Shown: positions 1 to 5,773 of the stretch, in pieces
Layout: every line of letters starts with the position of its first letter
Position numbering within the stretch: position 1 is the stretch's first letter
From: Deltaproteobacteria bacterium
GTDB lineage: Bacteria; Myxococcota_A; Polyangia; Polyangiales; Houyiibacteriaceae
Length of the DNA stretch: 5,773 nt
NCBI GenBank assembly: GCA_027295555.1
Contig: JAPUKT010000162.1
Coordinates: 1-5,773 of the forward strand
Direction of reading: 5' to 3'
Translations under genes and position numbers: made by a program
Notes under the pieces: model-generated
Told to the model about the DNA's origin: nothing
Databases searched by the model: none
The model's input: the letters and a program-made list of their open reading frames with translations, nothing else

Positions 1-552
1 GCACGAAGAGCCGTTCGCGCCCGGTCCCAGTTTGATCCTGTCGAGTCGCTTCTCCAACCGGTCCAGGCCGGCCTCCACGATGACGGTCTGCCTCGGCGGG
101 AGCGGCTCACCCGAAAACGGCGAAGTGCCGACCGGTTGGAAGCCGCGCGCCCGCGCGGCGGCTTCATTGGGGAAAGCTTCGAGCTCATCGGATCGCCACT
201 TCAGCTTTGCGGCCACCACCGGGGGCGCGAGCTCCCGCGTTCCATAGCGACCTATGAAACGGGCGCCCACGCGTCTCGCCCAGATGTCGATTGATTCTCC
301 GGCTTTCGCCCGTGCGCCTTCACGGCCCAACCGGCGGCGCTGTTCGTCGTCTCGTGGTCGTCCGTTAGCGCTGACGACGCGGTGTCGCCATCGCGAGGAA
401 CAGGCCGCGACAGCCCGACCTGCCGCGCGGGCCGCGCCTGGCCGGCCGGCCATTGCCGCAAGCTCCATGAAGGATCGGGTTTGCCCTTTTGGAATCTGCT
501 CGAGTGCTTCCAGAAAGACGTTTCGCGGCATCGAGACCGGAAAGTCTAGCAT
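1..552 (-). CDS. MGMT/alkyltransferase-like (ATL) domain protein, cysteine-less, 3' end cut by window edge
   Basis: This minus-strand frame has no stop from the ATG at 552-550 to the window edge, giving 184 residues, and a TGA lies upstream at 580-582. G/C dominates the third codon positions, as in the neighbouring genes. Residues 11-62 read like the DNA-binding and active-site part of O6-alkylguanine-DNA alkyltransferases: ALEQIPKGQTRSF, then MELA, then GRPGAARAAGRA, then HRVVSANG. The family's PCHRV active-site loop is here WRHRV (residues 55-59), so the alkyl-accepting Cys is replaced by Arg. The flipping Tyr of the TRSY motif is Phe28. By analogy with ATL proteins, it would bind or flag alkylated DNA without repairing it; this is inference. 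Residues about 85-184 are a charged extension I cannot assign, with a predicted helical stretch near 160-174. A second ATG at 531 (Met8) is possible, and neither start has a clear ribosome-binding site. The gene lies 58 nt after the decarboxylase on the same strand, so it may be co-transcribed. Confidence 0.55.
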   Translation of the reverse strand, partial: MLDFPVSMPRNVFLEALEQIPKGQTRSFMELAAMAGRPGAARAAGRAVAACSSRWRHRVVSANGRPRDDEQRRRLGREGARAKAGESIDIWARRVGARFIGRYGTRELAPPVVAAKLKWRSDELEAFPNEAAARARGFQPVGTSPFSGEPLPPRQTVIVEAGLDRLEKRLDRIKLGPGANGSSC

Positions 553-610
553 GGACGCTGTATTTTGCCGCGCCCGCTGTCAGGATGACGGCCTGATAAA
601 GCAACTAGCT

Positions 611-1801
611 CTACTTCTCCGCGCTCCAGGGCCTGCCTCCGAGGAACGCGGCAAAGCGGAGGTAGCCGTCGCGTGGGTCGAGCTTGGGTCGACCAAGGTC
701 TTTGCGGGCGCCTGTATGGATGATCATGCGCAGCAGGGTCGGGCCCTCCATCGTCACCTGTCGCGAGAGAGCATCGACGAAGGCGTCGCGGTTGCTGACG
801 GTCTCGGCGTAGCGATAGCCGCAGGCGAGGGCAGCGGTGGCGAAGTCAACCGCAGGTGAAGCGGTGGGCTGACCGCCGGTAGAGTCGTGCGCGCCGTTGT
901 CGAATACCACGTGGTGGTAGTTCGAGGGCGCGATCGATCCGACTGTAGCGAGCGAACCCAGCTTCATCAGCAAGGCTCCGTCGCCGTCGAGCACGATTGC
1001 GGGGCGCGAGGGCTGGGCGTGGGCTACGCCGAGGCCGAAGCCGGCTGCACAGCCCATGGAACCGACCATGTAGAAGCGGTTCTTCTTGCTGAAGTCGGTG
1101 TCGTCGAGCTCGTAGAGCTCGCGCGAAAGCTTGCCAGTGGTGCAGATCACTGCGGGTATTGCGGCGTCGGATTGGCCGGCCCCCTCGAGGCCGTGGTTGA
1201 GCACTTCGCGCGCGGCGTCGAGGGCCTGCTCGCGTCGCAACTCGGCGCGGAAAGTGCCGGTGTTGGCGGGGGCGGTCGCGCGCGTGGTGAAGCGCAGGTC
1301 GAGGTCGGGCGCCTCGGGGCCACCTTTCAAAGTGCCCTTGCGGCAGATGAAGGCCGCGGGGACGCCATCGCCGAGCGCGGCGCCGAGCTGATCGGCGAAG
1401 CGCGCGGGGTCGAGCACGTGGGTGCGTAGCCCGCACAGCTTCGACAGGGCTTCGGTGATCTGGCCCATGAGCGCGTGCTGGGGCTCGTCGGGCTTGCCTG
1501 GCTCGCCGCGGTGGGAGACCAGGAGCGTGACCGGTATCGAATAGATGTAGAGCATCGACGTGATCGGGTTAACCGCATTGCCCAGACCCGAGTTTTGCAT
1601 CAGCGCGAAGGCGGGCTTGCCCGCCGTGGTGAGTCCTGCCGCGATCGCCACCGCCTCACCTTCGCTGGTCGCGGAGGTGTAGTCGAGCTCAGGGTCCACC
1701 ATCATGTGGTTGACCAGCGGCGTGAAGAACGAGCAGGGCACCCCCGCACCGTGGCTGATGCCGTGTCGCCGAAGAATGTCGGCGAAGTCGTCGATCTGCA
1801 T
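611..1801 (-). CDS. ppd: Phosphonopyruvate decarboxylase (thiamine-diphosphate dependent)
   Basis: This 396-residue enzyme decarboxylates phosphonopyruvate to phosphonoacetaldehyde and CO2. The irreversible step pulls the unfavourable PEP mutase equilibrium forward. It is cytosolic and needs thiamine diphosphate (ThDP) and Mg2+. The N-terminal pyrimidine-binding domain carries the ThDP-activating glutamate (Glu47 in TSEGEAVAIAAG, residues 45-56), followed by QNSGLGNAVNPI (69-80) and SHRGEPGKPDEPQH (96-109), both typical of this family. The C-terminal pyrophosphate-binding domain has GSMGCAAGFGLG (247-258) and the ThDP motif GDG at 273-275, ending at Asn302 of DNGAHDSTGGQ. Length matches the family, and both halves of the fold are intact. 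The ATG at 1801-1799 follows the mutase stop by 16 bp, with GAAGGG at 1817-1812 as a moderate ribosome-binding site 10 nt away. Close spacing to the mutase-cytidylyltransferase gene indicates one operon. Sulfopyruvate decarboxylase is related, but the PEP mutase neighbour favours the phosphonate role. Confidence 0.93.
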   Translation of the reverse strand: MQIDDFADILRRHGISHGAGVPCSFFTPLVNHMMVDPELDYTSATSEGEAVAIAAGLTTAGKPAFALMQNSGLGNAVNPITSMLYIYSIPVTLLVSHRGEPGKPDEPQHALMGQITEALSKLCGLRTHVLDPARFADQLGAALGDGVPAAFICRKGTLKGGPEAPDLDLRFTTRATAPANTGTFRAELRREQALDAAREVLNHGLEGAGQSDAAIPAVICTTGKLSRELYELDDTDFSKKNRFYMVGSMGCAAGFGLGVAHAQPSRPAIVLDGDGALLMKLGSLATVGSIAPSNYHHVVFDNGAHDSTGGQPTASPAVDFATAALACGYRYAETVSNRDAFVDALSRQVTMEGPTLLRMIIHTGARKDLGRPKLDPRDGYLRFAAFLGGRPWSAEK

Positions 1802-1811
1802 GGGAGTCGGG

Positions 1812-1817
1812 CCCTTC
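1812..1817 (-). promoter_or_regulatory. Ribosome-binding site of ppd
   Basis: On the minus strand GAAGGG begins directly after the TGA stop of the upstream mutase gene (1820-1818) and sits 10 nt before the ppd ATG. The arrangement suits translational coupling within one transcript. The spacing is slightly long. Confidence 0.5.
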
Positions 1818-3449
1818 TCAGCTCTTTACCTGGGCCGAGGCGAGCAAAAGGTCTTGCTGATCGTCGAGGTCGTACCAGTGGCCGAAGGTGTGAACGGCGC
1901 TGACCGTCTCGCCCGCGGCGATCAGGCGGCCGAGCAACATCGGCAGGTCGCCCGTCCGGAGTACCTCTGGTTCCTCGGCGTTCAGGTGGTCGAGAAGCTC
2001 GACGAGGGTCGCGGTCTTGGCTGCTTGCAAGTAAAGCATCCCGATCCACTCGCCCATGGCTTTATCGGGCGCCACCGTGGCGCCGATCTCGACGAGCTTG
2101 CAGGCGCCCAACCCTACCGGATCGCAGGCGCCCTCGGTGACCACCAGGTCGCGTTTGGCGTCGGCCCGTCCGCGAAGCTTCCATGCGCCATCGACGGCGA
2201 TGCCAGTGCCTTCCGTCTGTGACAGAAGATTGCGCAGGATGAACTCGTCGAAGACGATGTCACCGTAGGCGATGACCATGTCGCCCTCGAGGAACTCGCG
2301 TGCTGCGTAGAGAGAAGCCAGCTCGCCGGTGCTCGCCCAATCGTCGTTGTCGAAGTACTGGATGTCCGACAGGTCCATGGCCTCCTTGCAATAGCCCCGA
2401 ACGGCAGCAATGCGCCGGATGCCCTGGTGCCGGAAGGCGTCGGTATGCCAGGTCATAATTGGCTTGCCGCGCAAGCGCAGCATCGCCTTGGGGCGATCCT
2501 TGACTAGATCGCCGAAGTCGCCTTTGGAGGCGGCGAGCACGACCGCACTCGCTTGGGGCTGCGTGCTGCTGGGCAGGTAGCGCTTCTCCGAGCTCTTGAG
2601 CTCCTGCACGTCCTGGAGACGGAAGATCTCGCTCACCGGCGCGATCTCATTCTCGATCGACATGAGGTCGCGGGTTTCGTGCAGCTTGCGGAGGTTGCGC
2701 TCGAGCGCCGTGATGACCGTACGCAGGCTCTGGTTGGCGAAAATGAAGTTGGAGATGCCGGCGTCGACGAAGCGCGAGAGGGGCTCGGTTGGATACTTGG
2801 TCGGTACGATGATGATCGGTGCGCTGTGGTCCCACTGTTCCATGAACGAGAGGATCTCGCGACTGTCCTTGCGCTTGCTGTGGACGAGGACCACATCCGC
2901 GCCGGCTTCGGCGTAGGCGTAGGCGCGTAGCAGGGCTTCGTCGAGGCCCCAGCCGGCGATGAAGGCTTCGGTGCGCGCGACGACTACAAAGTCCGGATCG
3001 ACTTGCGTGTCCTTGGCCGCACGCAGCTTGCCGCAAAACTCGTCCACCTCGGCCAAGACCTGGCGCTCGCCGTCGATGAAGCTGTTGGTTTTGGGGAAGA
3101 GCTTGTCCTCGAGGCATAGGCCGGCGATCCGACGTTGTTCGAGCTTTCGGACCAGTCGGCGGACGTTGTTGAAGTTGCCGTAGCCGGTGTCTCCGTCGAT
3201 TAGGATCGGCAGGTCGGAGGCGTCGACCATAAACTCCAAAACCTCGAGCACCTGGGTCCAGCTCGCCTCGTTGTTATCCCGGACCCCCAGCGCGGCGGAG
3301 ACCGATAAGCCGCTGCCCCACAGGGCCTCGAAACCCGCCTCGCATGCCAGTTTCGCTGACAAGCCGTTGTGGGCCTCCATGAACACAGCGACGGAATCGG
3401 AGCTCAGGAGCATGCGAAGCCGCTTCGCCAGCGACGGAGTGGTTGTCAT
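1818..3449 (-). CDS. pepM: Fused phosphoenolpyruvate mutase / phosphonate nucleotidyltransferase (PepM-PntC type)
   Basis: This 543-residue, two-domain cytosolic enzyme has PEP phosphomutase at residues about 1-290, a short linker (SSTQPQ, 294-299) and a nucleotidyltransferase at about 300-543. The mutase forms the C-P bond by converting PEP to phosphonopyruvate. It has the diagnostic EDKLFPKTNS (114-123). Counted from this ATG, its residues fall at the positions I recall for the mussel enzyme: Ser46, Leu48, Asp58, Asp85, Asp87, Glu114, Lys120, Asn122, Arg159 and His190. The second domain has a sugar-nucleotidyltransferase core: VVLAASKG (303-310), DRPKAMLRLRGKPI (318-331), the metal-binding YGDIVFDE (395-402) and WYDLDDQQDL (525-534). 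It probably activates a downstream phosphonate with CTP, as PntC does with 2-aminoethylphosphonate; substrate and nucleotide are inferred. A TTG at 3470-3468 would add seven residues but has no ribosome-binding site, whereas the ATG at 3449 does. It is first gene of the leftward operon. Confidence 0.93.
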   Translation of the reverse strand: MTTTPSLAKRLRMLLSSDSVAVFMEAHNGLSAKLACEAGFEALWGSGLSVSAALGVRDNNEASWTQVLEVLEFMVDASDLPILIDGDTGYGNFNNVRRLVRKLEQRRIAGLCLEDKLFPKTNSFIDGERQVLAEVDEFCGKLRAAKDTQVDPDFVVVARTEAFIAGWGLDEALLRAYAYAEAGADVVLVHSKRKDSREILSFMEQWDHSAPIIIVPTKYPTEPLSRFVDAGISNFIFANQSLRTVITALERNLRKLHETRDLMSIENEIAPVSEIFRLQDVQELKSSEKRYLPSSTQPQASAVVLAASKGDFGDLVKDRPKAMLRLRGKPIMTWHTDAFRHQGIRRIAAVRGYCKEAMDLSDIQYFDNDDWASTGELASLYAAREFLEGDMVIAYGDIVFDEFILRNLLSQTEGTGIAVDGAWKLRGRADAKRDLVVTEGACDPVGLGACKLVEIGATVAPDKAMGEWIGMLYLQAAKTATLVELLDHLNAEEPEVLRTGDLPMLLGRLIAAGETVSAVHTFGHWYDLDDQQDLLLASAQVKS

Positions 3450-3461
3450 TTCGATGCTGTA

Positions 3462-3468
3462 CCTTTCC
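3462..3468 (-). promoter_or_regulatory. Ribosome-binding site of pepM, deciding the ATG start
   Basis: The minus strand reads GGAAAGG 12 nt before the ATG at 3449. It overlaps the alternative TTG start (3470-3468), which has no Shine-Dalgarno sequence of its own, so the ATG is preferred. Spacing is longer than optimal. The start is also supported by active-site residue numbering that agrees with the characterised mussel mutase. Confidence 0.5.
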
Positions 3469-3705
3469 AAGGAAGAGTTGGTTGACGGAAAACTCGACGG
3501 ATCCCGAAGGACTATCGATGGAACCTGAGCCGCCGCAATTTGCTCGTGAAACCAGGAGACTTGCCGAGAATATTGAAACGTAGAGGCAGAGCAAACTTGC
3601 GCAGTTCATTTTACCCGGCGAGATGGCGTAGATTACTTCCGCCGAGACTTACTTGAAGCCGCTAATGATATCGCACCTTCGACAAAACGACAAGACAAGC
3701 TGCTA

Positions 3706-3723
3706 TCTCGCGCGTTCGCGAGA
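3706..3723. repeat. Perfect 7-bp inverted repeat with 4-nt loop (hairpin or operator)
   Basis: TCTCGCG (3706-3712), loop CGTT, then CGCGAGA (3717-3723) pair perfectly, and the next outer bases do not pair. It lies in the divergent promoter region, about 50 bp upstream of the TATAAT box before the TPR gene. It has no following T-run in either direction, so it is not a standard intrinsic terminator. An operator for a dimeric regulator or a leader hairpin of a leftward transcript are both possible. Existence is certain; function is unknown. Confidence 0.6.
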
Positions 3724-3774
3724 ATGAGTGTATGAACAACCATCTCTCTATCTTCCCGGTCAGGAAAGCTCGCC

Positions 3775-3780
3775 TATAAT
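3775..3780 (+). promoter_or_regulatory. Candidate -10 box (TATAAT) just upstream of the TPR gene
   Basis: A perfect TATAAT consensus ends 8 nt before the ATG at 3789. Initiation at the usual 6-8 nt downstream would start the mRNA at or near the start codon, giving a leaderless message. The best upstream hexamer, TTCCCG (3753-3758, 16-nt spacer), is a poor -35. The match could be chance. Confidence 0.3.
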
Positions 3781-3788
3781 GAAACTTC

Positions 3789-5024
3789 ATGATCGTCGTT
3801 GGCGCTCTGGCGCTTCTTCTGTTGATTTCGACACAAGACTTCCAGGCTGTCGAAGCCGAAGGCCATGCGGCCATTCGGGACGGACGCTATCGCGAAGCCC
3901 TTCGGGTTTTTGATTCTCTCTTAGCGTCGCACCCCGAGAACGCGCGCGGTCATTACGGAAGAGGCGTCGCTCTCTCGGCGCTCGCTCGCCACGATGACGC
4001 CGTCGACGCTCTCGAGGCGGCCATCGCAATCGAGCCGGGGATGGTCTCGGCGCATTACGAGTGCGCGCGTTCGCTCGAGTCTCTCGGCGAGGCGGGGCGT
4101 GCCATCTATAGGTATCGCGCGGTGCTCGATCTCAATTCTTATCACCGCGGCGCCAGATACCGTCTCGGAAGCGTTTTGCTACGCGCCGGAAGGGCGGAGG
4201 AAGCCGAGCGTTTCATTCGAGACTACGAACCATTCCGTCTTTGGGATCATCAGGTGCGGCTTCTCCAGGCAATGTTGGCTTCCGATACCCTTGCTCCCCA
4301 GGACAGAGAACAGAAGACGATTGCTTTGGTCCAGCTCTTGTTGGACGGTGGAGAGACGGACACGGCAGGGCAGCTGCTCGAAGCAGCAAACTATCCCGGG
4401 GAGTCTCGATTTGCCGTCCTGCGCGCCCGCTGGTTGATGCTTACGGGTCGCGGCTCGGAGGCGCGTGCGACGCTCGATCCCGTTATGAAGGCAGACGTGA
4501 CGGATCGCGACGCCCTGTGGCTCTCGGCCCAGCTCCATATGCGCGAGCGTCGAAAGTTGCAGGCTCTGGCCGATTACGAAGTGCTTTTGGCTCTATGGCT
4601 CGAGCCGCCCGCAAGGGTGCATCAAGAAGCCGGCACGATGTTCGCGGTCAATGGCCGCTTGGAAGACGCGATCACACAGTTCGAGAAGGCGCTCGCCGCC
4701 GAGCCCCGCCTGGCACAGGCCCATGCGGATCTCGGCTTGGCGCTCGCGAGTGCGGGTCGTTGCGAAGAGGCGGAAGCCCACTATCGTGAAGCTCTCGAAA
4801 TCCGCCCCACACTCATCGCTGCGCAGCAGGGTCTTGCAAGCGTTTTGTTAGAGAACGGCGACACGCTTGCTGCGCTTGCGCTTTTCCAGCAGAGCGTGGC
4901 TCAGAACCCCCGGAACTCCACGTTGCGCAAGAATCTCGCGCTCGCCCTGCACCGCGCGGGAAAGATCGAAGAGGCGGAAGCCGAGCTCCAAAAGGCACGC
5001 GAGCTCGAAGACCGGCAACCCTAG
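3789..5024 (+). CDS. TPR-repeat protein with hydrophobic N-terminus
   Basis: This 411-residue protein consists mostly of tetratricopeptide repeats, paired-helix units of 34 residues that act as protein-binding scaffolds. Recognisable repeats lie at about residues 20-51, 52-85, 86-119 and 120-145, then 275-307, 308-341, 342-375 and 376-409. Clear examples are AHADLGLALASAGRCEEAEA (311-330) and NLALALHRAGKIEEAEAEL (382-400). Residues about 146-274 are helical but the repeats are degenerate. Residues 2-14 (IVVGALALLLLIS) form a hydrophobic segment suggesting export or a membrane anchor, but it lacks the usual N-terminal Lys/Arg and there is no lipobox cysteine. The ATG is the first available start after tandem stops TAA (3777-3779) and TGA (3780-3782) in the same frame. 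No normally spaced ribosome-binding site precedes it. The gene is divergent from the phosphonate operon and nothing in it ties it to phosphonate metabolism; partner and role are unknown. Confidence 0.8.
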   Translation: MIVVGALALLLLISTQDFQAVEAEGHAAIRDGRYREALRVFDSLLASHPENARGHYGRGVALSALARHDDAVDALEAAIAIEPGMVSAHYECARSLESLGEAGRAIYRYRAVLDLNSYHRGARYRLGSVLLRAGRAEEAERFIRDYEPFRLWDHQVRLLQAMLASDTLAPQDREQKTIALVQLLLDGGETDTAGQLLEAANYPGESRFAVLRARWLMLTGRGSEARATLDPVMKADVTDRDALWLSAQLHMRERRKLQALADYEVLLALWLEPPARVHQEAGTMFAVNGRLEDAITQFEKALAAEPRLAQAHADLGLALASAGRCEEAEAHYREALEIRPTLIAAQQGLASVLLENGDTLAALALFQQSVAQNPRNSTLRKNLALALHRAGKIEEAEAELQKARELEDRQP

Positions 5025-5066
5025 AATCTCGGGTTTCGAGCCGGCTGAGCTCGCTATTAGGATTCT
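5023..5066. repeat. Nested inverted repeats in the convergent gap
   Basis: An outer pair, AGAATC (5023-5028) and GATTCT (5061-5066), encloses an inner hairpin, CGAGC (5037-5041), loop CGGCTGA, GCTCG (5049-5053). The structure begins at the TPR stop codon and sits between convergent genes, where a bidirectional transcription end is expected. There is no T-run on either strand, so it does not qualify as a standard intrinsic terminator. The arms are short and may be chance. Nothing else was recognised in 5025-5129. Confidence 0.25.
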
Positions 5067-5129
5067 CCATGCAGAGAAATCAGAAACGCTTTTGATAAAT
5101 CGCGTTCACTGAAATCTTCCATGAGGGCA

Positions 5130-5773
5130 TTAGAGCTCCCGGTCGATGCCCACGACCTCGAACCCTGAATCGGTACGGCGTAAAAAGACGTCGACGGCTT
5201 TCCGCCACGCGAGCTCTTTGTCGTGGACAGTCCGGACTCGAACCATCAAGTACTTCGCGTCACTTACAGGGATCGCGATCGATCGCGTGTCGCCTTCCTC
5301 GGCGTCCGCGATCGGCTTCGTCGTTGCCGTGTCGTTGTCGAAGACGAACCATTGATGGAGGTACGTATCTTCTGCGTCCGAGCCCAGATTCTGGAAGCGA
5401 AGACCTGTGCCCTCGATCGCGAATCCGTCGAGCGGATTGAGCTGGCGAAAGAAATAGGCGACGACTTTGTCCCGTCGTTTGATGAGCGTGTCGGCGAGGT
5501 AGTGCTCGGCACTGGGCGAGAGGTAGTCGCCCGTCTTCACGATGGCGTGGATGGCGTCGTCGGAGAAGCGCGCGACGATCTTCGCCGCCCAGAAAGCGTC
5601 GTCGGCCAACATCCGATCGAAAGCGGGGTTCGGATATTCCGGGACCCATTTCTCCGGCTCGAAGAACTCTCCTTCGAATCGGCCGATCTCGGCATATTGT
5701 GGGTAAGGGTATTTCACCTTGCGCCACGGTTGGTCCCAGACACCGAACGTATAGGCCCTTTTCCACGCGTGTC
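5130..5773 (-). CDS. Uncharacterised conserved protein, C-terminal part, 5' end beyond window
   Basis: The frame is open from the right edge to a TAA at 5132-5130, giving 213 complete residues. The GTG at 5717 is probably not the start, because the frame continues upstream with YTFGVWDQPWRKVKYPYP, which fits the same protein. Further stretches are FEPEKWVPEYPNPAF (37-51), FWAAKIVARFSDDAIHAIV (60-78), and a segment near 83-103 ending in LIKRRDKV. From memory, similar W-P-x-YPNPAF and FWAAKIV...LIxRRDK stretches occur in long, unnamed proteins of Acidobacteriota and related bacteria; I know no established function. The last 80 residues are predicted beta-rich (RSIAIPVS, KYLMVRVR, VDVFLRR, FEVVGIDREL), resembling a small beta-domain. 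No signal peptide or membrane segment is visible in this part. It converges on the TPR gene and shows no link to phosphonate metabolism. Confidence 0.6.
   Translation of the reverse strand, partial: HAWKRAYTFGVWDQPWRKVKYPYPQYAEIGRFEGEFFEPEKWVPEYPNPAFDRMLADDAFWAAKIVARFSDDAIHAIVKTGDYLSPSAEHYLADTLIKRRDKVVAYFFRQLNPLDGFAIEGTGLRFQNLGSDAEDTYLHQWFVFDNDTATTKPIADAEEGDTRSIAIPVSDAKYLMVRVRTVHDKELAWRKAVDVFLRRTDSGFEVVGIDREL

Larger units (their letters stand above)
3450..3788. other. Divergent intergenic region between pepM operon and TPR gene
   Basis: This stretch of about 340 bp separates the leftward phosphonate genes from the rightward TPR gene and should hold both promoters. It is visibly more AT-rich than the flanking genes, and open frames across it look like shadows. 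For the leftward direction I see two weak -10 candidates on the minus strand: TATTCT (3572-3567), with TTGCTC (3594-3589) 16 nt upstream as a poor -35, and TAAAAT (3613-3608) with no convincing -35. Neither can be called firmly. The rightward promoter candidate and the palindrome are listed separately. No tRNA, riboswitch or repeat array was recognised. Confidence 0.7.

Noticed and set aside
100..170. Resemblance of the MGMT-like protein's extension (EAAARARGFQPV) to the metal-binding Ada domain
   Set aside because: The Ada domain needs four zinc-binding cysteines, and none is present in this stretch. The similarity is limited to a short helix-turn phrase.
580..596. TCAGG/CCTGA inverted repeat between ppd and the MGMT-like gene as a terminator
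   Set aside because: It has only five pairs, a 7-nt loop and no T-run in the direction of transcription, so it does not argue for separating the two genes.
365..604. Short minus-strand frame with a TTG start after ppd
   Set aside because: It overlaps the MGMT-like frame, which has better codon composition, an ATG start and recognisable family motifs. This frame becomes Arg/Gly-rich low-complexity sequence.
254..859. Long plus-strand open frame (201 codons) at the left side
   Set aside because: It is antisense to both the MGMT-like gene and the end of ppd, and its composition (Arg/Ala-rich, no recognisable motif) is that of a shadow frame in GC-rich DNA.
846..1436. 196-codon minus-strand frame inside ppd
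   Set aside because: It lies in another frame of a clearly recognised gene and its product is extremely Arg-rich, typical of an out-of-frame reading of GC-rich coding DNA.
3274..3609. 111-codon minus-strand frame overlapping the pepM start
   Set aside because: It is out of frame with the well-supported mutase N-terminus and has no motif of its own.
3732..3779. Possible 15-codon leader peptide upstream of the TPR gene
   Set aside because: It has no clear ribosome-binding site and no attenuator-like codon runs. It is too short to separate from chance, so it is used only as part of the start-site finding.

Overview
The window is GC-rich chromosomal DNA from a bacterium, with strong G/C preference at third codon positions and long antisense shadow frames. 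No rRNA, tRNA, CRISPR array, transposase or phage gene is visible. The organism cannot be named from the sequence. The right-edge protein and the TPR protein resemble gene content I associate with Acidobacteriota, Myxococcota and similar soil or marine lineages, but this is a loose impression.

Layout. Positions 1-552 (minus) hold a gene cut by the left edge. Its N-terminal half looks like an O6-alkylguanine-DNA alkyltransferase (MGMT/ATL) fold without the active-site cysteine. Positions 611-1801 (minus) are phosphonopyruvate decarboxylase. Positions 1818-3449 (minus) are a fused protein: phosphoenolpyruvate mutase followed by a nucleotidyltransferase of the phosphonate cytidylyltransferase (PntC) type. 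A divergent intergenic region of about 340 bp (3450-3788) contains a perfect hairpin-forming palindrome and possible promoter elements. Positions 3789-5024 (plus) encode a TPR-repeat protein with a hydrophobic N-terminus. After a 105-bp convergent gap, 5130-5773 (minus) is the C-terminal part of an uncharacterised protein that runs off the right edge.

How the genes work together. The leftward pair forms the committed start of phosphonate biosynthesis. PEP mutase makes the C-P bond (PEP to phosphonopyruvate), and the decarboxylase makes the unfavourable rearrangement irreversible by producing phosphonoacetaldehyde. The fused nucleotidyltransferase predicts that a downstream phosphonate, most likely 2-aminoethylphosphonate (AEP), is activated with CTP and passed to a lipid or glycan. 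The usual third enzyme, AEP transaminase, is not in the window: the place next to the decarboxylase is taken by the MGMT-like gene. The chemistry is of a known kind. The less ordinary points are the missing transaminase, the cysteine-less MGMT-like neighbour with an unassigned C-terminal extension, and the unclear start of the TPR gene.
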